Assembly (NCBI GenBank): GCA_016271365.2
Contig: JADMNL010000023.1
Location: 604,658,501-604,722,500, forward strand
DNA from: Neoceratodus forsteri
Taxonomy: Eukaryota > Chordata > Ceratodontiformes > Ceratodontidae
Length of the DNA stretch: 64,000 nucleotides
Reading direction: 5' to 3'
Under the pieces are notes generated by a model, which saw nothing but the letters and a program-made list of their open reading frames with translations, did not search any database and was not told the DNA's origin. How positions within the stretch are numbered: the first letter of the stretch is position 1; every line of letters begins with the position of its first letter. Position numbers and translations under genes: made by a program. This document shows, in pieces, positions 55,900-64,000 of the stretch.

Positions 55900-56520
55900 C
55901 AGGTGCAAGAAAGAAGGTAATGGGGGAGAGGGGGAGGAAGTGGGGGTTGGGGGCAGAGGTCATTCATCTGTTTGTTTCTGGTTGTGCAGTTTCGACCAGG
56001 AGGCTCGAGGCATGGATCTGTAGACACTCGTTTATTCATTGGGGAGAGATGTGGGCACCCAGAAGGCAAGGGGGAAAGCAGCTGTATTTGAACAGTGACA
56101 CAATATGGCTGGTGTGGAAAGGTCATCTGGGGATGAAATGGGCATAGCTGCTGCCAGATCTTAAGGAAATCAAGAGGGATCACAGGCAGCCGAACCTGAT
56201 CGTGATACACCTTGGGGACAATGACCTGGGAATAAGTCGCTGGCTGGACATTTTTTATCAGCTAAAGCATGATGTGGAAAAAATAAAGGAATGGTGGCCA
56301 GAGGTTACTTTGGCCTGGTCTGAAATCACGCCTTGAAGGGTGTGGTGGCAGGTAGTGATCCATAAGGGAATGGAGAGGGCAGAAAGCACATGAATGCTTG
56401 GGTGGAGAGATTATTCAAGAACATGGGGGATTTTCATACAAAATGGGATTCTGGGTGGGTAAATGATAATATGGGGGAGGATGGCATACACCTATCGGGT
56501 CTGGACCTGGCTATATTTTA
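55900..56520 (+). pseudogene. Ngaro copy 2 SGNH-hydrolase-like ORF, broken
   Basis: Blocks: EAWICRHSFIHWGEMW (block I with Ser; the usual Gly before His is Arg; ~56003), WLVWKGHLGMKWA (~56110), LIVIHLGDNDLGISRWLDIF (block III, Asn in GDND, ~56196), EWWPEVTLAWSEITP (~56290) and GEDGIHLSGLDLAIF (Asp and His of the last block, ~56476). The Ser/Asn/His set expected for SGNH enzymes is thus present across several frames. It begins within ~50 bp of the recombinase end. Such ORFs are known in Ngaro; the substrate is unknown. Confidence 0.8.
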
Positions 56521-56642
56521 GCACCCAAATTGCAAAAGCCTTTAAGTATGGCTGGTGCAGATGGAGGCAGGGTGAGGATAGAAGGGGAATGCGGTGAAGT
56601 CCACTGTCCATCGCAAGCTGGAGGTGGATTAATGGAAAAAGC

Positions 56643-57043
56643 GGGAAGAAAGACAAGAAAGGGAAGGAAATAAAAAGACACAGGGTTGACAAGCAAGAGG
56701 CAGGGGCACAGTGTGTACGCTTGTGACCCTCTTTCATGACATAAGAGGAAGAGGCCAGGCCCCTACATGATGTACGTCTGGAGGGCAGAAGAGAAGAAGA
56801 GATTGGTAGCAATTATGAAGTGAACAAGAATGTGAAGAATATAATGTATGTGAATATAATGTAAATATAATGGATGTAAATATAAGAGTAAAGAGATTAC
56901 AAATGGAAGTCTGGAGATGTACCTAATGTGAACATGTTATTGTGAAATGTTAAAGCTGTGAGAAATCAGTAAAATTATTGCCAAACTGAGCAACCACACA
57001 CAATATGGTCTGTGTATTTATTGGTGGGGTTCTAGGAACAAAG
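56643..57043 (+). repeat. Ngaro copy 2 split repeat B1
   Basis: It matches B2 (57439-57849): gggttgacaagcaagaggca, gtgtgtacgcttgtgaccct, agaggaagaggccagg, gattggtagcaattatgaag, aatataatgtatgtgaatat, ttacaaatggaagtctggag, gtgaacatgttattgtgaaa, gccaaactgagcaacc and ggtggggttct, ending in acaaag. Confidence 0.93.
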
Positions 57044-57438
57044 AGGGTTACCCAATTAAAAGGGCAGATCCCATTGTCTTACAGCCCTGCCAAGAAGGTG
57101 GGAAGCTCAAGGGAAATGGGGAGGAGGGCCAGAGGCATGAGTCACAGAAAGGGGATGAATGGATGAGATCACAAAGGGGTGGGCAATGGAGGTGGAGAAA
57201 CAATATAGGGTGGCAGCAGGTGAATGGTTAGAAGTGAGCTCAAGAGGCAGGACAAAGGGGCAGTTAAAAGGGCTGCACAGCAGTGGAGAGCTCACAAAAT
57301 TGCTCAAAATATTTTCCACCCTCCACAGAAAAGAAGAGCAGAAGGGCACTGTGATAGGTGGAACACAGTGCACCACTGTGGTAGGTGGAACACAGTGGCA
57401 GGCTGCATGGTACTGCCGAAGGTGGACGGCAGGAAAAA
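57044..57438 (+). repeat. Ngaro copy 2 split repeat A2
   Basis: It lies between B1 and B2 exactly as A2 does in copy 1 and has a similar composition (ggggaggagggccagag, gatgagatcacaaaggggtg). The matching A1 was not found upstream. Inside it gataggtggaacacagtg is repeated as gtaggtggaacacagtg (57352-57395). Confidence 0.7.
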
Positions 57439-57849
57439 GGGGAAGGAAGACAAGAAAAAGTAGGGGAAGGAAATAAAATAAAGAGACACAGGATTGACAA
57501 GCAAGAGGTAGGGAGCCACGGTGTGTACGCTCGTGACCCCTTTCATGACTTATAAGAGGAAGAGGCCAGCCCCTCATGATTTCGTCTGCAGGGCAGAAGA
57601 GAAGAAGATTGGTAGCAATTATGAAGTGAACACAAATGTGAAGGCTATAATGTATGTGAATATAATGTAAATATAATGGATGTAAATGTAAGAGTAAAGA
57701 GATTACAAATGGAAGTCTGGAGACGTACCTGATGTGAACATGTTATTGTGAAATGTTATAGCTATGACAAATCAGTAAAATTATTGCCAAACTGAGCAAC
57801 CGCACACAATATAGTCTGTGTATTTATTGGTGGGGTTCTGGGGACAAAG
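57439..57849 (+). repeat. Ngaro copy 2 split repeat B2 (right end of element)
   Basis: Second copy of B1, about 93% identical by eye; it ends in ggacaaag, after which the match stops. Confidence 0.92.
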
Positions 57850-58555
57850 ATAGTGAACAGCACTGATCCCATAGCTGATGCCAGTTAAACTCCTTTAGTG
57901 ACTTCCCTGAACCTAAGTGGGCTCCCCAGGACCAGTACACTCTTTTACCTACTACTTGAGCAGTTTCTACCATTTAACCTTCCCCTCAAGATGTTATGTT
58001 TTTTTTTTCATTGTAAAAGTGCTTCTTCTGAAGTGTCATACCAAAGGTCTTGGAAATGTCCAGCTGTACAGTATAATATCTTCTGTCTTCCATTTGTCTA
58101 GCTCTTTGTTTGTTTTTTCCTTCAAAGAAACCTACTGATTTAGTTTGACATGAAATTCTTCTTGTGAACCCATGTGGACAGTCTTTTAGCACACTAAACT
58201 TTGCAACTTGCTGTGAAAAGAACTGATTTACTCACCTTTTGCACTGTGAAAAGTTTGATTAACCTGTTGTCTGCAGATCAGATTTTTTGCTAAACCCTGC
58301 TATGAGTTTAATCAGCTCTTTCTCCAAAAGTGTCCTCTGTCTGAAATGGGATCTCCTCAAAGGCCTGTCATGGGCCTGCATTACTTAGTCCTGTGTTGAG
58401 CCAAGGTAATTGCCTGTCCAACATGGAGATTTGACCAGTTTTGTATGATAAGGTGTTCAGGTGACCTTGGGATTGCATTGCACACACTGTGAAATGCATT
58501 CAGGGCCCATCCAACTGCTTACTGGCTGTGCAGGTGGCCCACACCCAATCATTCA
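57850..58555. other. Unassigned spacer
   Basis: Nothing recognised with confidence; the last part may be linker sequence of the L2 remnant that follows. Confidence 0.4.
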
Positions 58556-59935
58556 GAGATTGTCAGGTCATGTCTCAAGGAGGGAGTATTTCCTGCTGCC
58601 CACATAAGAGCCATTGTGAGTCCCCTCCTTCTGAAACCATCTTTGGATAGTGACGTTCTTTTCAATTATAGGCCTGTCTTGAACATTTCCTTTTTTGTGC
58701 AAGGTAATCAAGATGGTGACGGTGATGCAGATGGAGCCTCACCTGTAAGATATGACATCTATGATCCTCCTGAGTTGAGATTCTGACCTTGTCGCAGCAC
58801 TCAGATGGCATTCATAAAGGTGTTCAGTAATCTGCACATGGCAGGAGATAGAGGACACTGTTCCCTTTTTTGTCCTTTTTGACCTCTAATTGGCATTTAA
58901 CATGGTGATTTTGGAATGCCTGAGGCAATATGTGGGTCTCACCAGCACTGTTTTGTGCTTCTTTGAGTTTCAGCTGTCTGAAAGAATACATCAGGTAGTC
59001 TTGGGTAATCCCATCACCAAAGCATCTGTATTGGACTATGGTGTGCATCAAGGCCCCTGTATTATTTGCAATGTATATGCTGCCACTGAGTGAGATAATT
59101 AGATGTTATAGTTTGTTTTTTAACTGCTATGCAGATGATACCCAACAACACAGTATCTGTCATGTGCACCTGATGGGGTTAATATTGGTTAAGTGCTGTG
59201 CCATTGCTTGAGGGAGATCAAGGACTGGATGGCCTACAACTTGAAAAGTCTCAACCCAGACAAGGCTGAGGTTATGATTATTGAATCACACCACCGAATG
59301 TTGGCTAGAATAGGAAGCACCACTTGGTTGACATTGTTAAATGGTACCACCCCTGTAGCTGGTGAGAGACATAGGAATCTGGGGGTCACCATGTGTCAGC
59401 AGTTGTCAGTAGTGGCTTTGCTCATCTTCAAAACATCACCCCAATCAAACCATTTCTAGTACCAGGTGAGATTGTGATGATAGTTCATGCCTTTGTTGCG
59501 TCCAGGTTGGATTACTGCAGTCATCTCTACCTAGCATTATCTAGAGTCTGATGAACTGTCTGAAGCTGGTCTAGAGCTCTGCAGCAGATTTGATCTCAGG
59601 GACAACTTGTAGAGATCCTATCACTCCTGTGCTGTGCAAACTACATTGGCTGCCTATTGAGTGCCATGTCACCTTCAAGATATGCTTGTTGATATACACG
59701 GTCTTACACAGTTTTCATGTTGGCTATTTAAAAGATCTTATTAATTCACCTACCTCTATGTGCCCTCTCTGCTCCACAGAAGCTGGCTTACACTCTGTCC
59801 CATGCTTCTGGCTGATGTTTTCCAGGGACAGGTCACTCTTGGTAGGTGCATTGATATACTCGATTGCTTTACTTATGTACTGTATATTAGATCTGCCTGC
59901 ATGATAGGGACTTTTCAAGGGGCCTGAAATATGAT
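58556..59935 (+). pseudogene. L2-like LINE ORF2, heavily decayed
   Basis: In shifting frames: EGVFPAAHIRAIVSPLLLKP (~58580), LDSDVLFNYRPVLNIS (~58640), LAFNMVILECLRQYVGLTST (~58888; the AFD-type block with Asn), VLDYGVHQGPCI (~59030), a degraded palm CYADDTQ-like stretch (tgctatgcagatgatacc at 59129), WMAYNLKSLNPDKAEVMIIE (~59225), RNLGVTM, ITPVLCKLHWLPIECHVTFK (~59620) and FHVGYLKDLI. The order follows 25080-26500 of the L2-like LINE. More than five shifts and several stops make it non-functional. Confidence 0.85.
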
Positions 59936-60417
59936 CTTTTTAAACTAGCCTATTGCCTGACTTAAAGTGGAACAGTCAGTACTATGATCCCCACACCCAT
60001 ATGTGGTCTGAATTTGCACTTTATGTGCAAAACCATGTTTCTTTTTTTTCCTTTTCTTTTACCTACTGTTCCCTGAAAAATATTAGATCATATCGCAGTA
60101 AGCCTGTTGACCTGCAAACTGACATTTTCTGTATCTACAAATCCCTGAAATCCTGAGCTGACATTGGAGGAGGGCTGCAACAGTGGGAGATTAAATAGCC
60201 TGCAGTGAATGTTAGATTTTTATATAAGCTCTAATAATTTGTTTGCCTGTCCTGCTGTCCTCCCTGTGTTGAGTATAGTCTGAGTGGACTGTACTTTGCT
60301 TGTAGGAATAGCAGGATCAGCAAACATCTGACCAGAACTTATCAAGGCTTTAACATGCACTGCAGGCTATTGATTCCTCAATGCAGCAGTCCTGCTCTGA
60401 GGTTAGCAGTAGAGATG
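59936..60417. other. Unassigned spacer
   Basis: Nothing recognised. Confidence 0.45.
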
Positions 60418-61382
60418 CAGGGAAATAAAATGTCACCGGCAAAACTGTGGCGAAATCGGCAATTTCACAGCACAACATTTTTCAGTGAAATTTCTCACAA
60501 TTTCACCCACCGCAAATACTGGTGCCTATTGGTCCCCCCTCACCTGGCTGCTCACCAGCCCAAATTTCAAAATAAAAATTCATTTTTCCTGGTGTTTAGT
60601 GGTCCCCCCACTTCCGGCCGATCACAGGCCCAAAGTGATTAAAGCAACCCCCCAAGTTAACTCACTATTTTCCCTGGATCTCAAATCCTGGACCTCCCTA
60701 GTGTCTAGTGGATCTCCCACCCCCTCACCCTGTCATCAGATAGCACCCACCCCCCCCCAGTACCCTGATCGGGCCACCAGCACAGCCTTCACTCACCTCC
60801 ATGGCCGACACCCTGACATGAGCTCTTCAATGAATAAGCAAAGTGCTTTACAAGCACATGCTCTTTCATTAAAGTGCTAAGTCAGAGTTGAAATAGTGGA
60901 AGGTACCGATGGCCCAATCAGGAGGTATAGGGGGAGTGGGTGGGTGCTATCTGATGACAGGGAGGAATGGGGTCCACTAGACACCAGGGAGTGGGGATGA
61001 AATTGTTTTTTAGGATTGGGGAGTCCGGGAAAATAATGAGTTAACTGGAGGTGGTGCTTTGTTTACTTTGGACGGTGAGTGGCTGGGATAGGACCACTAA
61101 TTCACAGAGATAATGAAATTTTATTTTGAAATTTGAACCCTTCTTTACCCGAATGGGAGCACTAACCAGGGTCCAAGGTCTCAGGGAGTCATTATTTTAG
61201 TAAATGTTGTTCAATGGCGGTGAAATTATGCCGAGGCATGGCAAATGTCACAACTCAAAGGAGAAATTTTGTCAGCTCCAGGCAAAAATTTTGCATTTCG
61301 CCAGCTGAAATATTTAACGAAATGCCCGAATTACATGAAGTGTTTCACCGGGAGAAATCTTCCAATTTCACACAACACTAGT
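60418..61382. mobile_element. Long inverted repeat (palindromic element), ~1.0 kb
   Basis: Left arm words tttcaaaataaaaattcatt (60570), agttaactcactattttccc (60655), gtgtctagtggatc (60700) and tgtcatcagatagcacccac (60729) reappear as complements in the right arm at ~61115, ~61035, ~60970 and ~60945. The centre is a hairpin, aatgaataagca ... tgctctttcatt (~60830-60870). The arms share the (t)ctagtggtcccc / ccactagacaccaggga unit with the element at 4520-5912. No coding content found. Confidence 0.8.
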
Positions 61383-61689
61383 TAGCAGCAGGTGATTCTC
61401 AGATTTGTAGTTACAAAAAATTTTAGCTTACAAGTCAGCAGAATTAGTCAAATACAATCCAGTATACTGCAGTAAACAGTAAGTGAAAAAAAAATGCACA
61501 CCAAGTTTAAATTGGGACCAGCCTCAGACTTGTGTGTGGGGCTCTTAGTGGTGACTTTTCCCTATTAGTTTATTAATTTTAATTTAATATTTATGTTATA
61601 AACATTTGAAATCAGTTTCTAGCTGGAGTGTGCTCTATCTGTGAAGAAACCCTCCATTTTTAATTTTAAATGTGTTTATTTATATTCTT
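61383..61689. other. Unassigned spacer
   Basis: AT-rich; could be 3' UTR leading into the L2-type tail. Confidence 0.4.
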
Positions 61690-61772
61690 ACTGTGTTTGG
61701 TGTGTTAACTCTTTATTGTGCCCTGAACATCGGGCAAAGAGCACCCTTGAAATAAAATTGCCTTGACTTGCC
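61690..61772 (+). mobile_element. L2-type 3' tail fragment
   Basis: tttattgtgccctgaacatc ... gaaataaaattgccttgact tgcc resembles the end of the L2-like LINE at 26570-26640 (tacagtgcccagagcctcc ... aaataaatttgacttgact). Only the terminus is present. Confidence 0.6.
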
Positions 61773-62587
61773 TAAGTGCCACACTATTTTCCCTTCTTTA
61801 ATGTGTCACTCATTTTACCAGGCAGAGCACACTGGCCTGTCATTTCCAGTGGCACCTCTGCTTTTTCTCTATAAATAAAGGACAAAGAAGTTAGAAAAGT
61901 TAAGAAAATTGTTGGTGAACTATGTAGAAGATTAACATTTTATAGTGATAGTGGTACTGTAAGTTTTAAAACCTTGGTGATTAAAAACACAGACTCAGTA
62001 TTTTCCAACATAAGACCATGTAGTGCTGGGGAAATAAAAGTTAATACAAAAGCTATATACTAATTTGGCATATTTACAAAGGAAAGAAGCTTATTTTAAA
62101 GAATGAACAACACGATTTTAACAGCAATGTGTCTAGAGGTTCATTTACTAATTAGAAATTATTATTCCGATAGTGTACAGTTAGGTAAATCTGGCATGCT
62201 TTCAGGGAGACACCTACACATACGTACAGTACATTGTTTTATTTTTTTATATTTATATATTGTTACTTTATTATGAATTGAAACTTCAGTGTTCAGTTAT
62301 AATCTCTACAATAGATTACATTAACTTATAAACTTTTTAAAATGTAGTTTTTACAGTAAACGTTCAGCAATCTTGAGAGTGACTCAAACATAGATAGAAT
62401 GCACTGTTTGAGAAGTAAATGAAGAAGGTTTACTCTACTGAGTGGATTTCAAGACATGCAAGTGTCTGCTTTGTGTTTGGTAGGAAACTTAGATTCAGCT
62501 TGGAAATTAATGCAGAGGTGCACACCTGTGTGTTGTAGAGGATACTAGTATTGTATTTAGCTGATTGATGGAGCCCAAGAGCAGTCA
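61773..62587. other. Unassigned AT-rich spacer
   Basis: Nothing recognised. Confidence 0.45.
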
Positions 62588-62850
62588 GGCCTGGATATTC
62601 AGAGCAGTTGTGCATGGTGCAACTGAGTTGCACTGGCACAAGTGTGGAATTGTGCCAAGGAGCCATATTCAGCGGGAGCCATTGCGCAGCGCAAAATCCA
62701 TTGCACCAATGCACAACTATAATGTATGCAGCACAAGTGCAGGTGGCATTCCCACGAATATCCAGTGCAGTGGCATATTCAGCCATGAAACCATTGCACA
62801 AGTGTGGAGTAAATTAAAGTTGCTCTGACCAGCCTTGTTCCTATAAATAC

Positions 62851-62935
62851 AGGGCACACACACACACACACAGACAGAGGTTGCACCAGGGGTGAGAGTG
62901 AGAGTGAGAGATACAGACAGACAGACAGACAGAAG
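62851..62935. repeat. Simple repeats (CA)n, (GAGT)n, (ACAG)n
   Basis: acacacacacacacacacag, then gagagtgagagtgagaga, then acagacagacagacagacag. Confidence 0.95.
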
Positions 62936-63159
62936 ACCAGACACAGAGGGAGAGGGACAGAGAGGTGGCATTGGAGAGGGGAGAGAGTGGCAGAGAGATA
63001 CAGAGAGACACATACACACAACCTGTGTACCAGCGTGGCACACATTCAGCAGCCAACCTCTCAGGGGGACAGTAGACAGCAGGGGCCATGGATAGTGCAC
63101 CCTTCTTGATGGAAGCGGTAATAAGTGGTGTGAGGGGGCAGGACGAACAGCTACATGGC

Positions 63160-64000
63160 TTATGAAGGGCTCGTTGGTGGTATGCCAGTACAGGCAGTAC
63201 CATGCCCTCATTACCTTTGAGAACTATAGCGACACTGAGATAGTGGGCTGGTACCACCTGAACAGGGCCATTCTGAGGCAGCTCTGTGAGCTGTGCAGTG
63301 AAGATGCAGGCACCCACCACACCATGTCTGTGGAGGCGAAGGTGACTGCCATCATGTGCCTGCTCCCACGTGCACCTTCCAAAGACCAACAGGGGACACC
63401 ACGTGCATCACCCAGTTGGCCACGTTCCACCTCCTCACACAGTTCCTCAATGATCTGCTGCACATGCTTCAGAATTCATCCATTTCCCCAGCACACAGGT
63501 GGAGTGTACAACAACTATTCAGGACTTCCACAGGGTGGTACGCATGCCTGGCATGATTGGGGCCATAGACTTCATCCATGTGGATCGCGCATGCCACCTG
63601 ACCCTGAGGGCCTGGCATATATAAACAAGAAGGGAGCCTGAGTATCAACTGCCAGGATGTGTGCGATGCCACGGGGTGCATCACCAATGTCTGCACCACA
63701 CACCCTGGTAGTGCAGCACACATTCATCTGACACAGCACTGTGCTGTGCCACAGAGTCAAACATGGGAACAGCCCCACAGGCCACCTAGTAGGTGAGTAT
63801 GGCATGGGCAAGGTGCAATGGGCAGAGCAGACCTGGGGATGGGGGTGGACAGGGGGTGCACGGTGGCGGGGGCGCTAGGGACAGGAAAGGGGTGCAGCAC
63901 AGCATAACAGAGTGCTAACCATGTCAGTCTCCACACAGGTGACAGAGCATACCCACTGAGACCCTGGCTGCTCACCCCCAACCGACACCCGTCGTCCCCA
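63160..64000 (+). pseudogene. Harbinger-type DDE transposase (HARBI1-like), broken and partial
   Basis: N-terminal part: ALITFENYSDTEIVGWYHLN, RAILRQLCELCSEDAG, MSVEAKVTAIMCLLP (63190-63365). Then in other frames LATFHLLTQFLNDLLHMLQN (~63415), FIHFPSTQVECTTTIQDFHR (~63475) and MPGMIGAIDFIHVDRACHLT (63544), which holds the first catalytic Asp of the DDE triad. SINCQDVCDATGCITNV and HPGSAAH follow (~63635-63720), with the second Asp region in VCDATG. The last exon starts GDRAYPLRPWLLTP (63937 onward), the usual GD-x-x-YPL-x-x-LLTP motif. At least three frameshifts separate the blocks. The enzyme would cut at the element ends with 3 bp target duplications. The rest lies beyond the window. Confidence 0.85.
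63793..63938 (+). other. Probable intron in the Harbinger transposase
   Basis: Donor AG|GTGAGTAT at 63793 and acceptor CTCCACACAG at 63929-63938. Removing 146 bp joins HLV to GDRAYPLRPW in one frame, which reproduces the conserved GD-x-x-YPL block. The enclosed sequence is G-rich and not protein-like. Confidence 0.72.

Larger units (their letters stand above)
51790..57849 (+). mobile_element. Ngaro-type tyrosine-recombinase retrotransposon, copy 2 (left end not found)
   Basis: It has the same gene order as copy 1: gag-like (51790-53150), RT-RNase H (53143-54905), tyrosine recombinase (~55040-55860), SGNH hydrolase (55900-56520), then B1 (56643-57043), A2 (57044-57438) and B2 (57439-57849). 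Protein segments align with copy 1 at perhaps 40-60%, so the two are different subfamilies and not recent copies of one another. A SINE interrupts the RT. Confidence 0.86.
62588..64000 (+). mobile_element. Harbinger (PIF) DNA transposon, 5' part, cut by window end
   Basis: The transposase region (63160-64000) defines the class. The left boundary is a guess: ggcctggatattcagagcag at ~62588 resembles the start of Harbinger termini, and the words tattcag and gtgcaa recur in the following 200 bp. The 5' region contains (CA)n, (GA)n and (ACAG)n simple repeats at 62851-62935. The right end lies beyond the window. Confidence 0.6.

Noticed and set aside
62717..63389. Long minus-strand frames of 164 and 182 codons
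   Set aside because: They read through simple repeats (runs of VCVCVC and SLSLSL) and antisense to the Harbinger transposase.
1..64000. A host protein-coding gene with exons
   Set aside because: I looked for conserved non-transposon exons with splice sites on both strands and recognised none; small or fast-evolving exons could have been missed.

Overview
This window looks like intergenic, repeat-packed DNA from a vertebrate nuclear genome. The mixture of L2-like and CR1-like LINEs, a MIR/CORE-type SINE family, Ngaro-type tyrosine-recombinase retrotransposons, a Harbinger DNA transposon and many palindromic non-autonomous elements suggests an amphibian (caecilian-like) or another large-genome, non-mammalian tetrapod. 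The species is an inference. I found no host protein gene, tRNA, rRNA or CRISPR array. Almost every reading frame with recognisable content belongs to a transposable element, and nearly all of them are broken.

Layout. 1-2292: tandem array of a ~141 bp unit, interrupted by a CR1-like LINE 3' end. 2293-3620: tandem array of a 298 bp unit. 3.9-6.0 kb: a ~58 bp array and a ~1.4 kb long inverted repeat. 6.4-11.85 kb: a second CR1-like 3' end, a SINE fragment and a LINE with a YVDD reverse transcriptase (here LINE-B). 12,673-20,220: Ngaro copy 1, with gag-like, RT/RNase H, tyrosine recombinase and SGNH-hydrolase regions and the split direct repeats A1 ... B1-A2-B2.

21,610-41,260 is one nest. An old minus-strand LINE (LINE-D) has been split three times: by a near-complete L2-like LINE (22,579-26,644; repeated flank TAGTGTA), by a plus-strand LINE-D copy (27,854-37,138; repeated flank TATAAGT), and by a 1.2 kb palindromic DNA element (37.5-38.75 kb). 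A SINE sits inside the host and a 390 bp fold-back element inside the plus-strand copy.

41.26-51.7 kb holds CR1-like pieces, palindromic elements, an L2 3' end and SINEs. 51,790-57,849 is Ngaro copy 2, whose RT is cut by a SINE. 58.5-61.8 kb holds a decayed L2 and a second long inverted repeat related to the one at 4.5 kb. 62.6 kb to the end holds the 5' part of a Harbinger transposon whose transposase still shows an intron.

How the parts relate. LINEs supply the RT machinery. The CORE-SINE family carries a 3' end resembling the LINE-B 3' end, which suggests a parasite/partner pair. Ngaro copies encode their own recombinase. The palindromic and short terminal-inverted-repeat elements encode nothing recognisable and probably relied on transposases elsewhere. 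All homology calls were made by eye from translated motifs and repeat alignment; no database search was run.
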